From Plebeiibacterium marinum (GTDB lineage: Bacteria > Bacteroidota > Bacteroidia > Bacteroidales > Marinilabiliaceae), in contig NZ_JAPDPI010000022.1 in the NCBI RefSeq assembly GCF_026013615.1, positions 30,110 through 94,109 of the forward strand: a stretch of DNA of 64,000 nt, in the 5' to 3' direction. Below, piece by piece: positions 42,464-52,051 of the stretch (its first letter is position 1; each line of letters begins with the position of its first letter). The notes beneath the pieces were generated by a model. It was not told the DNA's origin and did not search any database. It worked only from the letters and a program-made list of their open reading frames with translations. The position numbers and the translations under genes are program-made.

Positions 42464-44176
42464 TTAGTTTGTTTTATTGCTATTATAAATTTTTATTGCT
42501 TTTGACATTTCAATTTTTTCGTTGTTAAGGTAAGCTACCAAAAAGGAGGTTTTGGAGCCAATTTGCTTCCATTTTTGCAGAGCATCCTTGTACGACGGGC
42601 CAACAACGTATTGGTATTTGAACCATCCGTTTTCTTCTCGTTCCCTAATCTCCCCATTCGCTATTTCCTTAAGCCTGTTAAGCTGTGTGTTATTTACAGC
42701 TACTTTGTTTGCAGAAACCTGAACAACGAAGATTAAGCCTGTATCCTTTGGGTGGTTTTGTTGTTTATGCAAGGTTTTCCAAAGAACTTGTTTCTCATTG
42801 TTTTGGTAAGCTACAATAAATGCTCCTTTTACATTTAATTGTTCTGACTTTGTTAATGCTTCTTTGTAATTAGTGGTTTTGTTTATTTGATATTTGTACC
42901 ACCCCTCTTCATTCCTTACTGTAATTGAATCATTATATTCGTTTAATGAAGAAAGTAAGGATCCTTCAATAGGGGTACGGCTTGCTGCAAGCTGGATGTA
43001 ATAGTAAGTATCTGTATAGCTATAGTAACTTGCCGGATTCTGATCAATATTATCTGCTTTTATATTTTCGCCTTTTGTGTATGTAATATCAGGCGTTGCT
43101 GTATGTAATGGCGTGTTATCCACAGAATTGTTTCCCGTAATTGTTTTTCTTGAATCCGTAACAACTACTCTGTTTTTAGTTTTGTGGTTTACAATATTTT
43201 GATCACTTGAGGAAGTGGTTGGCGTTGAAATCAGGTTGGCGTTAATCTGTTGGGAGGGTGTAATTTGCGCAAGGGTTTGTGCTTGCATGACTTCCGGATT
43301 CCATTGATTTTTATAAATGGACCAATATCTTTTTAAAGAGGCTTTGTCATATTTTTTTATTAAGTCATGAGGAAACAGGGAGTCTTCTATCGCTACTGCA
43401 AATAAACTATCGTTTGCCAGGTTGTTATATTCGTTTATGTTTTTATGTATTGTATTGCTTTCAGGGGTGTGAGTTGCATTATTGGGAGATTGTACTTTGT
43501 TTTTGTCTTTATTTTCAGACTTTCCTATTGAATCAGCAAAGTATATAAATTCATCGTAGGTATTGGTGAATGGGCTGTGCCCTTTTTGAATAGTCTCAAC
43601 CTTATTGTTGGGTGTTGTGTTTCCAGAAGATTCAGTAATCAGTGTTTGCAAAGTACCTGATGCAATATCATAGTGTTTGCAAAGTAATTCGCTATTGATT
43701 GGTTGATTAAACAAGTGTTTTGATTCAGGATTGTTCAGATTAAGATCCTGAGCCATCTTTAAAGATTTGGTACAAATTTCGGTTTTATTTAAGATGTCCT
43801 TACAAACCGCTATGGTGTCGATGGGTTGTTTATAGGTTTTGTTTGCTTTTAATATATCTTCAGAATTCAATAAAATATTAGATACCAGATTGGTATTGTT
43901 TGTTATTTTCTGAGAAGAAACAATGTTGTTGAGAATTGTTTCATGGTATTCTGTGGTAAGGTCGTATAGTTTTTGTGCTTTTTCAAGAATGTCTTTAGGA
44001 ATTATTGTCTTGTTTTGCTCAATAGAATCAATCGTTGCCCATAGATTCTTTTTACAATTGTTTATTGTCTTAAGCTGAGAGGTGACGGGCGTCTCAGTGC
44101 TATACTCTTGAGTATAAGATGATACATAAACTAAAAATATAATAAATATTAGAAAAACTGCCCTTTTTAAAACCAC
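42464..44176 (-). CDS. Exported protein with two SPOR-like repeats
   Basis: 570 aa with a signal peptide (about 4-22). The start is a GTG; the nearest upstream in-frame codon is a stop 15 bp before it. The middle (about 60-360) is low in complexity, Asn/Thr/Lys-rich and probably extended. Two SPOR-like repeats follow: YYIQLAASRTPIEGSLL...GWYKYQI...AFIVAYQNNEK and FVVQVSANKVAVNN...GWFKYQY...SFLVAYLNNEK, with the same pattern twice. SPOR domains bind denuded peptidoglycan. It may anchor or place the polysaccharide exporter in the cell wall. First gene of the three-gene operon. Confidence 0.75.
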   Translation of the reverse strand: MVLKRAVFLIFIIFLVYVSSYTQEYSTETPVTSQLKTINNCKKNLWATIDSIEQNKTIIPKDILEKAQKLYDLTTEYHETILNNIVSSQKITNNTNLVSNILLNSEDILKANKTYKQPIDTIAVCKDILNKTEICTKSLKMAQDLNLNNPESKHLFNQPINSELLCKHYDIASGTLQTLITESSGNTTPNNKVETIQKGHSPFTNTYDEFIYFADSIGKSENKDKNKVQSPNNATHTPESNTIHKNINEYNNLANDSLFAVAIEDSLFPHDLIKKYDKASLKRYWSIYKNQWNPEVMQAQTLAQITPSQQINANLISTPTTSSSDQNIVNHKTKNRVVVTDSRKTITGNNSVDNTPLHTATPDITYTKGENIKADNIDQNPASYYSYTDTYYYIQLAASRTPIEGSLLSSLNEYNDSITVRNEEGWYKYQINKTTNYKEALTKSEQLNVKGAFIVAYQNNEKQVLWKTLHKQQNHPKDTGLIFVVQVSANKVAVNNTQLNRLKEIANGEIREREENGWFKYQYVVGPSYKDALQKWKQIGSKTSFLVAYLNNEKIEMSKAIKIYNSNKTN

Positions 44177-44487
44177 GGTAATATTAAGTTAATTGTAAAA
44201 AAGAATGATATTAGACGTTAGATACGGATCTTTTATCAAATGGTTTCAGAGGTTTGTCAAAAAAGATAAAATTTTATTCATGTTGTTTTTGATATAACTA
44301 CTGTATTATAATAGAAGGAAGGGTATGGCAAGTTTTAACAGGTTTCGATGAATATGTAAACAATACTTCGTTTATATTTTGGGATATGCTTTTTTAATTC
44401 TAAAAAAAAATGCTTTACTTTATTAGCACAGTGAAATGAATTATCCCAAAATTCAAAGAAATTCTAACTTTTAAAAATTCCTTAATT
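44177..44487. other. Intergenic region between divergent genes
   Basis: 311 bp with no coding potential. It must hold promoters for the SPOR operon and ppdK. I found no exact TAnnTTTG element in either direction. A run of nine A lies at about 44401-44410, before a TTTACTTTA segment that could serve as a weak ppdK -7. Confidence 0.35.
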
Positions 44488-47202
44488 ATGGCTGTAAAAA
44501 GAGTTTACACCTTCGGAAACGGAAAAGCAGAAGGTAAGGCAGATATGAAAAACCTTTTAGGAGGTAAAGGTGCTAATCTGGCTGAAATGAATCTAATCGG
44601 TGTACCTGTTCCTCCAGGGTTCACAATTACAACAGATGTTTGTACAGAATACAACGAAAAAGGAAAAGATGCCGTTGTTGAGCTATTGAAATCTGATGTA
44701 GAAGCTGCAATTAAAAATATAGAATCACTTACAGAAACTTCTTTTGGAGATAAAACCAATCCTTTGTTAGTGTCAGTACGTTCGGGTGCTCGTGCCTCTA
44801 TGCCGGGAATGATGGATACGGTACTGAATTTAGGATTGAATGATGATTCTGTAATAGGGATAGCTGCCAAATCGGGCAATGAACGTTTTGCGTGGGACTC
44901 CTATCGTCGTTTTGTTCAAATGTACGGAGATGTCGTTTTGGGGATGAAACCGGAATCCAAAGAGGAAATAGATCCGTTTGAAAGGATTATGGAAGACGTG
45001 AAAGAGAGAAAAGGGGTGGATTTGGATACCGATCTCGATGTTGATGATTTAAAAGAACTGGTTACCTTGTTTAAGGCTGCAGTAAAAGAGCAAACAGGCC
45101 ATGACTTCCCGGAAAGTGCATGGGAGCAATTGTGGGGAGCTGTAATGGCAGTTTTTGACAGTTGGAATAATGATAGAGCCATACTTTATCGCAGAATGGA
45201 AGGAATCCCTGATGAGTGGGGGACTGCAGTAAATGTTCAGGCCATGGTGTTTGGTAATATGGGCGATAACTCAGCTACGGGTGTGGCCTTTACACGAGAT
45301 GCTGCTACGGGTGAAAATGTATTTAATGGAGAATATTTAATAAATGCACAAGGGGAGGATGTTGTTGCAGGTATTCGTACTCCTCAACAGATAACAAAAG
45401 ATGGTTCTTTAAAATGGGCCGATTTGCAGGGTGTTTTGGAAGAAGACAGGGTGGATATGTATCCTTCGTTGGAAGAGGCCATGCCTGATGTATATAAGCA
45501 ACTTAATGAGGTTCAGCAAAAGTTAGAAAGTCACTACAAAGATATGCAAGACCTTGAGTTTACGGTTCAGGATGGTAAGTTATGGTTGTTACAAACTCGT
45601 AACGGTAAACGTACAGGTGCTGCAATGGTTAAAATTGCCATGGATCTCTATCGTGAAAAAGTTATCGATGATAAGATGACCTTAATGCGCATTGAGCCAA
45701 ATAAATTGGATGAATTGCTGCATCCTGTTTTTGATCTTGAGGCCATTGGCAGCGCAAAAGAGCTTGCCAAAGGGTTACCTGCTTCACCAGGGGCCGCTTC
45801 AGGACAAATTATTTTCTTTGCAGATGAAGCCACAAAATATCCGGAAACTATTTTGGTTCGTATTGAGACTTCACCGGAAGATTTAGAAGGAATGTTGGTG
45901 GCAAAAGGAATCCTGACAGCCCGTGGCGGTATGACTTCTCATGCAGCTGTTGTTGCCCGTGGAATGGGTAAATGTTGTGTGTCGGGAGCGGGAGCTTTGA
46001 AAATTGATTATAAGGAGCGAACGCTGCGTATTGATGGAAATGTTTACAAAGAGGGTGATTGGATTTCTCTAAATGGTTCAACAGGTAAGGTGTATGATGG
46101 TAGGGTTAAAACGCGTCAGCCAGATTTGGATGGGGATTTTGGCCAAATAATGGATTTTGCTTCAAAATATACACGAATGAGTGTGCGTACAAATGCCGAT
46201 ACGCCAAAAGATGCCGTTGTTGCCCGTGAATTTGGGGCTCAGGGGATTGGTCTTTGTCGTACAGAGCATATGTTCTTTGAAGGAGAGAGGATTAAAACTG
46301 TTCGGGAAATGATTCTTTCATCCGATGAAGATGGTCGTCGTACTGCATTGAATAAGTTGTTGCCTTATCAAAGGGGAGACTTTGAGGGTATCCTTGAAGC
46401 TATGGAAGGATATGGTGTTACTATTCGCTTGTTGGATCCGCCTTTGCATGAGTTTGTTCCACATACTGAAGCTGCTCAGCAGGAGATGGCAAAAGAAATG
46501 GGTATTAGTTTGGCAGAAGTGAAAACTAAGGTTTCAGACCTGTCAGAATTCAATCCAATGCTTGGGCATCGTGGTTGTCGTTTAGGGAATACCTATCCTG
46601 AAATTACAGAAATGCAGGCCAGAGCTATAATTGAAGCGGCGTTAAACCTCAAAGCCAGGGGAATTATTACAAAACCTGAAATAATGGTTCCTTTGATTGG
46701 AACAGTAGAGGAGCTTAAGATGCAGGCCGAGATTATTCATACAACGGCAGAGTTGATCTTTAAAGAAAAAGGGGAGAAGGTTGAGTATTTGGTTGGTACA
46801 ATGATTGAAATACCCCGTGCTGCCTTAACTGCAGATCTGGTTGCCGGAATTGCAGATTTCTTCTCGTTTGGTACGAATGACTTAACTCAGATGACTTTTG
46901 GGTATTCTCGTGATGATGCGAATAAGTTTTTGCCAATTTATCTTGAAAAAGGGATTCTTAAAAATGATCCTTTCCAGATTCTGGACCAAACAGGTGTTGG
47001 CCAGTTGGTTGAAATGGGAACACAAAAAGGACGTTCTGTTAAGCCTGAACTAAAAGTTGGTATATGTGGAGAACATGGTGGCGAACCTAGTTCTGTGGAA
47101 TTTTGTGATTCAGTTGGTATGAATTATGTTTCTTGCTCTCCGTTCAGGGTTCCAATTGCACGAGTGGCTGCTGCTCAGGCAAATATTAAAAAGAAAGGAT
47201 AG
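44488..47202 (+). CDS. ppdK: Pyruvate, phosphate dikinase
   Basis: 904 aa, within the family's usual size. The N-terminal ATP-grasp domain starts GGKGANLAEM and has SVRSGARASMPGMMDT. The central phosphohistidine domain is TARGGMTSHAAVVARGMG with His485. The C-terminal PEP/pyruvate barrel has GLCRTEHMFF, GTNDLTQMT and the CGEHGGEP catalytic cysteine region. It interconverts pyruvate, ATP and phosphate with PEP, AMP and pyrophosphate, so it can serve glycolysis or gluconeogenesis in an anaerobe. Monocistronic with terminator. Confidence 0.96.
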   Translation: MAVKRVYTFGNGKAEGKADMKNLLGGKGANLAEMNLIGVPVPPGFTITTDVCTEYNEKGKDAVVELLKSDVEAAIKNIESLTETSFGDKTNPLLVSVRSGARASMPGMMDTVLNLGLNDDSVIGIAAKSGNERFAWDSYRRFVQMYGDVVLGMKPESKEEIDPFERIMEDVKERKGVDLDTDLDVDDLKELVTLFKAAVKEQTGHDFPESAWEQLWGAVMAVFDSWNNDRAILYRRMEGIPDEWGTAVNVQAMVFGNMGDNSATGVAFTRDAATGENVFNGEYLINAQGEDVVAGIRTPQQITKDGSLKWADLQGVLEEDRVDMYPSLEEAMPDVYKQLNEVQQKLESHYKDMQDLEFTVQDGKLWLLQTRNGKRTGAAMVKIAMDLYREKVIDDKMTLMRIEPNKLDELLHPVFDLEAIGSAKELAKGLPASPGAASGQIIFFADEATKYPETILVRIETSPEDLEGMLVAKGILTARGGMTSHAAVVARGMGKCCVSGAGALKIDYKERTLRIDGNVYKEGDWISLNGSTGKVYDGRVKTRQPDLDGDFGQIMDFASKYTRMSVRTNADTPKDAVVAREFGAQGIGLCRTEHMFFEGERIKTVREMILSSDEDGRRTALNKLLPYQRGDFEGILEAMEGYGVTIRLLDPPLHEFVPHTEAAQQEMAKEMGISLAEVKTKVSDLSEFNPMLGHRGCRLGNTYPEITEMQARAIIEAALNLKARGIITKPEIMVPLIGTVEELKMQAEIIHTTAELIFKEKGEKVEYLVGTMIEIPRAALTADLVAGIADFFSFGTNDLTQMTFGYSRDDANKFLPIYLEKGILKNDPFQILDQTGVGQLVEMGTQKGRSVKPELKVGICGEHGGEPSSVEFCDSVGMNYVSCSPFRVPIARVAAAQANIKKKG

Positions 47203-47230
47203 ATCTTAATTTATACGTTATACTTTTTAG

Positions 47231-47270
47231 GCGGTTTGTAATACTTTATTGCAAACCGCTTTTGTTTTTA
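47231..47270 (+). terminator. Intrinsic terminator of ppdK
   Basis: GCGGTTTG (47231-47238) and CAAACCGC (47252-47259) form an 8-bp perfect stem, followed by TTTTGTTTTT. It lies 28 bp after the stop codon. Confidence 0.88.
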
Positions 47271-47439
47271 ATATAATCCATTAGGATTCTTGTTACTTGA
47301 TCCTTCCGGATTATCCAGGGTAGGAGATGAAGAGGTGCGCGAGGGAGATTAATATGTAAAAGCTAATTCCCAGATATAGTCCTTTAATACGGATGAAATA
47401 TAAAAAATATAAATATGTATATTTATTTATGGATAAAAA

Positions 47440-47471
47440 CTTGTATATGTAAAAAATATATTGCAACTTTG
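47440..47471 (+). promoter_or_regulatory. Promoter of small RNA A
   Basis: CTTG (47440-47443) as -33, 20 bp, then CAACTTTG (47464-47471), one mismatch from TAnnTTTG. Predicted start near 47478. Confidence 0.5.
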
Positions 47472-47477
47472 TAATAC

Positions 47478-47550
47478 TCATAGTTTAGGGTTAGGTTTGG
47501 TTAAAGATTGGAAAGCATCTGTATAAACGTTTTACAGATGCTTTTTTTTT
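47478..47550 (+). ncRNA. Putative small RNA A (shared GU-rich motif plus terminator)
   Basis: About 73 nt between a promoter (47440-47471) and an intrinsic terminator (47513-47550). Positions 47486-47505 read TAGGGTTAGGTTTGGTTAAA, identical over 20 nt to a second locus at 63369-63388 on the minus strand, which has the same arrangement but a different terminator stem. No ORF of note. The motif contains no C, so it should stay single-stranded and could base-pair with targets. I do not recognise the family. Confidence 0.6.
47513..47550 (+). terminator. Terminator of small RNA A
   Basis: AAGCATCTGTA (47513-47523) and TACAGATGCTT (47533-47543) form an 11-bp perfect stem with a 9-nt loop, followed by a T-run to 47550. 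Confidence 0.85.
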
Positions 47551-48109
47551 GTAAAACCCGAATATGTATTAATTACATATCCGGGTTTAATTATTGAGAA
47601 AATATAGTGTGCAATTTAATTTGTATGTGCTCTTATCAAAAGCCTGATGCTAGCTTTTTTACATCTTTTAAGTTTAGTGCTTTGTTGTGGTTACAGACTA
47701 ATTTGGATTTCGGATATTTTAGGATTACCATTATGTTCTTTGAAAAAAAGACTAGCCGCCAAAAGTAATTTTGACGGCTAAGATTGGAGATAATAAGCAC
47801 AACATTCCCCAAATTTTCATCCTATACAATTACATATAAAAGTTATCTTCTATAATACCCACAAATTCATAATCTCTCTTTTTTATATTATTTAACGCAT
47901 AATGTTATTCAATAGTGATGCCAAAATATGTAACTGATAAAAGAAAGAAATGGTTGTTGATATAATAGATTGAGATTTAGTTTGGTATGATGTCAGATTG
48001 TTTTATTATCGGACTATGGTGGTGAGTAAGTTGGTGTTCGTAATTGAGCGGCAGTTCAGATTTGACTGTTCAAAACGGCACGTATGTTCCATTTTGAACA
48101 GCATTGCTG
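47551..48109. other. Intergenic stretch without a supported gene
   Basis: Apart from a minus-strand terminator at 47741-47784, no gene, tRNA or obvious repeat is visible. Short frames on either strand lack ribosome sites and family features. The region is AT-rich. Confidence 0.5.
47741..47784 (-). terminator. Minus-strand terminator downstream of the response regulator
   Basis: TAGCCGTCAAAA and TTTTGGCGGCTA (minus strand) pair over 12 positions with one mismatch and a 4-nt loop, followed by GTC and seven T. It lies about 330 bp after the regulator stop, so it leaves a long 3' tail or ends a separate transcript. Confidence 0.7.
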
Positions 48110-49552
48110 TTACTTTGTTAATTTGTTTATTCTGCTTCTTAGGGCACTTCTGGAAATGCCTAAGTATTCGGCGACGTGGGTTTTGTTATTGTTGAATTTT
48201 TTGAGTGCCTTTGATACTATTTCAGTTTCTAAATCTTCAAGATATAAAAAGTCATCAGGAAGATTAACTCTGCCATTTTTTAGCACGTTACCTATAATTG
48301 GAGTTTCTGTACTGTTACTTATAAGATAGTTTATGTGGTGTGATGTTAGGATTTCTTCATTATACAGTAATACAATTCTTTCAATAGTGTTTTGTAATTC
48401 TCTTACATTTCCTGGCCAATTGTATTGATGCATTATTTTCCTTGCATCTTCGGATATAAACTTAAATGCCTTTTTTCTTTTCTGAGCATATTTTTCAAGG
48501 AACATTTGTGCTAAGGGTATGATGTCATCTTTTCTGTCGCATAAAGGAGGTATGTTAATTTGGCCCAGGTTCATTCTGAAAAACAGGTCGCTTCTGAACT
48601 CGTTTTTCTCTACCATCTCATTTAAATTCCGGTTTGTGGCAAAAATGAAGCGAACATCTAACTTAATTAATTTGTCGCCGCCAACCCTGTATATTTCACG
48701 TTCCTGCAACGCCCGTAATAGTTTGGGTTGAAAACTGAGAGGGAGTTCACCTATTTCATCCAGGAAAATAGTTCCCCCCTGGGCTAATTCAAATTTACCG
48801 GCAGCTCCTGTTTTTTTTGCACCAGTAAAAGCTCCTTCTGCATAGCCAAATAATTCACTTTCAAATAAATGAGAGGCGATTGCTGCACAGTTTACCGGTA
48901 CGAAAGCTGAGCTGTTGGTGTTGTTTATCCCATTGTGAATTAGTTTTGCAATGACTTCCTTTCCTGTTCCGGTTTCTCCCTGTATAAGTATTGGGATATC
49001 CCTTTCATTGTGAAAGTTATTGCATAGGTTTACGATGTTTTGCATCGAAGAAGAAAAAATACCAATGTCGCCAGAACTTGAATATTGTTGAATGGTTGAG
49101 CGCATGGCTTTAATTTGCGCTGTTTTTTCTTTTGATTCTATTTCTTTCGTATTAATGGTGCTTTTAAGAAGCTGGTTCTCTTCCTGGAGTTTTAGGTAGT
49201 CTTCAATTTTTTTTAGAGTAGCTGCTAATTCTTCTATGTTAACCGGCTTTAGTAGATAATCGTTGGCGCCATACCTAAGGGCTTCAATGGATGATTTCAT
49301 GTCGCCAAAGCCTGTCATTATAATGACTTCAGTGTCTGGGTTTATGTTTTTTATCTCCTTTAGTAATTCTATCCCGGTTAACCCAGGCATTTTCATGTCT
49401 GTAATAACCACGGGGGTTGTGTTTTTTTTGAATAAGCCAATGGCTTCATTTCCGTCTTTTGCAGGAATAACATCATAGTTGAGATTCTCAGTTAAGAATT
49501 GAACTATTGAATCCCTGCTTAAATCATCATCATCAACAACTAAAACTTTCAC
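48110..49552 (-). CDS. Sigma-54-dependent response regulator (NtrC family)
   Basis: 480 aa. Receiver domain (1-120) with Asp52 in TDMKMPG and Lys102 in LKPV. A coiled linker leads to the AAA+ domain with GETGTGKE (192-199) and the sigma-54 contact loop GAFTGA (240-245). The C-terminal Fis-type helix-turn-helix reads HVAEYLGISRSALRSRI. It activates sigma-54 promoters once phosphorylated by the kinase encoded by the upstream gene, whose stop overlaps its start by 4 bp. Its targets are not in the pair itself and I see no clear -24/-12 site nearby. Confidence 0.93.
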   Translation of the reverse strand: MKVLVVDDDDLSRDSIVQFLTENLNYDVIPAKDGNEAIGLFKKNTTPVVITDMKMPGLTGIELLKEIKNINPDTEVIIMTGFGDMKSSIEALRYGANDYLLKPVNIEELAATLKKIEDYLKLQEENQLLKSTINTKEIESKEKTAQIKAMRSTIQQYSSSGDIGIFSSSMQNIVNLCNNFHNERDIPILIQGETGTGKEVIAKLIHNGINNTNSSAFVPVNCAAIASHLFESELFGYAEGAFTGAKKTGAAGKFELAQGGTIFLDEIGELPLSFQPKLLRALQEREIYRVGGDKLIKLDVRFIFATNRNLNEMVEKNEFRSDLFFRMNLGQINIPPLCDRKDDIIPLAQMFLEKYAQKRKKAFKFISEDARKIMHQYNWPGNVRELQNTIERIVLLYNEEILTSHHINYLISNSTETPIIGNVLKNGRVNLPDDFLYLEDLETEIVSKALKKFNNNKTHVAEYLGISRSALRSRINKLTK

Positions 49553-51939
49553 TTTGCTTGCAATTTATTGGCCTTAAATATAGTAATATAAAATGTTACA
49601 CCACCATTATTGTTATTTTGATAATTGATGTTGCCTTTTATCCTGTCCACAAATGTTTTTACTAAGGCAAGCCCTAATCCGGTTCCTTCTTTTTTGGTAG
49701 AATAGAATGGGTCGTACAATCTATCCCCTATGGTTGAATCTATTCCTGTCCCGTTGTCGCTAACCATGAGTATTGCACGATCTTCATGGTTTATAATGCT
49801 GATGTCAATAGATTTGTTTTTTATCGAAGTTTTGTCGAGGGCCTGGATGGCATTAATAACCAGATTGATTAAAATTTGTTCTACCTGGATGAAATTTGCC
49901 CTGACTAATAATTCTTCCGGGGGTATATTTATGGTGCATTTAATGTGGTGTTCCTTAATTTGTCTTTCAATAAGGGAGTAGGCGTTTAAAATAGCCCTGG
50001 TTAAATCTATTTGTTCAAATAAATCATTTTCGGTTGGGGCTATCCAAAAGCTTCGCATGTGCTTTATGATTTCATCAATCCGGTTGATTCCCTTTGATAG
50101 AGTGCTGAATTTATTTGTGACTATTTCAGGGATCTGTCCAGTGTTTCTTTTGTCCCAGAATTTAATGCTGTCTACAGTAACCCGGAGCGCATTTAAAGGC
50201 TGGTTTATTTCGTGCGTAATTCCCGAAGCCATTACTCCAATGGAAGCCATCCTGGAAGCTTGTGACACCATTTGTGAAGCCTTGGCAATCTTCTGTTCGG
50301 CTTTTAAGTGTTTGTTCATTTGGAAATTGCGTTCCCAGGCATTGGATATAAGGCGAATTAAAATGGTGATCTCATTGATTTGTTCGTCTGACCATTTAAT
50401 TGGGCTATGGTGAGCCAAGGCTGCTAATCCAAACATGTTTTCTCCAATTTTAAGGGGGAAAAGTGCAATTGCATTGATAACCCTGCTTCTGTAAAATTTC
50501 TTTTCTTCGGCAATAAGATTGGATAAGTCGGGCGATATAAACAAGCCTTCATTATTTACTATTTTGATAAAGCGTTCCAGGTGAAAATACTCATCCTTGT
50601 TTAATTCTCTTATGCTGCTATTGTTTATAGTTTTGCTGCCAATTACATTTTCAACTCTGGCTTGATTGTTTAGGCTATATAACGAAACTTTGTCAATCAG
50701 GTAATTTTCAGCAATTTCTTCAAGTATTTTGTCAATTACAAAAGTGAAATCGTTTGTGGAATTCAGGAGCGATACAATTTTGGCGTTTACTTTTTCAAAT
50801 TGATATCTTTTTTGCAGGTCTTTTTGCTTTGCCATTAAAGACTTTTCTGCATTAAGGGTTCTGATAATGGCCTTGGTAAGGATTAAAATAATAATGATGG
50901 TTGCAGTGAATATGATGGCAATTAAAAAAATGATCTTCTTGTTTATGGTGTAAAAACTTTGTGGCTCTCCCAATATTTGAGAATTTTTTGGAATTGATCG
51001 TTTGTTAATATTGAATTTTTTCAGCATTTCATACGAAAACATATACTCGCTTAGGCTGCTTTTGTTAATGGGGATGCTGTCTGCATTTACCCCATGTACT
51101 ACTTGCAGGGCTTTTAAACCAGCCCGGTATCCCTGATCTTCTCCGCTTATTATTTTTCCTCCAATAACAGAGCCATACAAAAAGAATTTCCAGGTAGTAT
51201 ATACCGGGATAGAGTAGTCTTTAGGGATAAACTCCCGGTTTTTTTTAAAGGAAATGAAATTTCCATCTTTGTCTTTGTTGTAGGTTGATAAAAGTACTGC
51301 GTCTTTATAAGTGAGTTCTTTTAAATTGTTGGCAATTTCATTTATGGATAGATTTTCCCAATAATGAAAATTAAGGGAGTAAGGGAATTGTTTTTCTATT
51401 TTCTCCAGTACTTTTTTGTTTTCAATGGCTGTTTTGGTCTTGTTGTCGTTGATAATGTGAAGGTCGGTTACTAGTGGGTGGTTCATTTTGATTAACGAAA
51501 TAGTAGCCATAAAATCGGGATCTTCAATTATTCCGGTAATGTTTTTTTGGTTGGTTATCAGATCGTCAGAGTAGTTGTTGATTCCACAAAATATGATAGG
51601 GGTATTTTTAAAATATGTTTCTCTGTGTTCAAGGGTAAAATCCAATGCAGCATTATCGCATGCAATTATCGCATCATAATCCCAGTTTTGTGTTTTAATA
51701 AGATATAGTTTTTCTAATTGAGCGTAATATTCATCTCCTAAATTTCTTTTACGGTCAAGGTATTCAAAATACAATTCAATACTGTCGTTGGCAGAGGTAA
51801 AAGCTTTTTTAATTCCCTTTGTAATATTGTCTGTCCATTCTAAACCAGAATGGTAGGAGTGAAATATGAGTACGCTTTTTCTTTGGGCAAGAGTTATAAT
51901 GTTTATAAAAATAAAAACTGTCAGAATGAGTTTTCTCAT
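49549..51939 (-). CDS. Sensor histidine kinase with ABC-substrate-binding-like periplasmic sensor
   Basis: 796 aa. Signal/TM segment (1-18), then a periplasmic domain of ~310 residues (FHSYHSGLEWTDNI, DYDAIIACDNAALDF, IIFCGINNYSDD, VIGGKIISGEDQGYRAG) resembling ABC-transporter substrate-binding proteins of the PF04392 type. A TM helix (about 335-358) is followed by a GAF-like domain (about 385-545), the phosphoacceptor helix with SGITHEINQPLNAL (His near 577) and the HATPase with LVINAIQAL, DNGTGI and GTGLGLALV. Ligand unknown, probably a small organic molecule. It forms an operon with the sigma-54 regulator. Confidence 0.9.
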   Translation of the reverse strand: MRKLILTVFIFINIITLAQRKSVLIFHSYHSGLEWTDNITKGIKKAFTSANDSIELYFEYLDRKRNLGDEYYAQLEKLYLIKTQNWDYDAIIACDNAALDFTLEHRETYFKNTPIIFCGINNYSDDLITNQKNITGIIEDPDFMATISLIKMNHPLVTDLHIINDNKTKTAIENKKVLEKIEKQFPYSLNFHYWENLSINEIANNLKELTYKDAVLLSTYNKDKDGNFISFKKNREFIPKDYSIPVYTTWKFFLYGSVIGGKIISGEDQGYRAGLKALQVVHGVNADSIPINKSSLSEYMFSYEMLKKFNINKRSIPKNSQILGEPQSFYTINKKIIFLIAIIFTATIIIILILTKAIIRTLNAEKSLMAKQKDLQKRYQFEKVNAKIVSLLNSTNDFTFVIDKILEEIAENYLIDKVSLYSLNNQARVENVIGSKTINNSSIRELNKDEYFHLERFIKIVNNEGLFISPDLSNLIAEEKKFYRSRVINAIALFPLKIGENMFGLAALAHHSPIKWSDEQINEITILIRLISNAWERNFQMNKHLKAEQKIAKASQMVSQASRMASIGVMASGITHEINQPLNALRVTVDSIKFWDKRNTGQIPEIVTNKFSTLSKGINRIDEIIKHMRSFWIAPTENDLFEQIDLTRAILNAYSLIERQIKEHHIKCTINIPPEELLVRANFIQVEQILINLVINAIQALDKTSIKNKSIDISIINHEDRAILMVSDNGTGIDSTIGDRLYDPFYSTKKEGTGLGLALVKTFVDRIKGNINYQNNNNGGVTFYITIFKANKLQAK

Positions 51940-51968
51940 TTATTGTTTTTGTTTGAAAATTGATAGTT

Positions 51969-51976
51969 CAAAGTTA
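51969..51976 (-). promoter_or_regulatory. Putative -7 element of the two-component operon
   Basis: TAACTTTG on the minus strand matches TAnnTTTG and would start transcription about 23 nt before the kinase ATG. No -33 element at the right distance. Confidence 0.35.
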
Positions 51977-52051
51977 CAGTCTTTTTAAAAAAGCACTATC
52001 TCTGTCAGAGGTGAAATTATAAGGAATGAAACTGCAAGGTAATTGAACTGC

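Noticed and set aside
47486..47505. Telomere-like TAGGGTTAGG sequence
   Set aside because: It occurs once per locus, not in tandem, and both occurrences sit between a promoter and a terminator.
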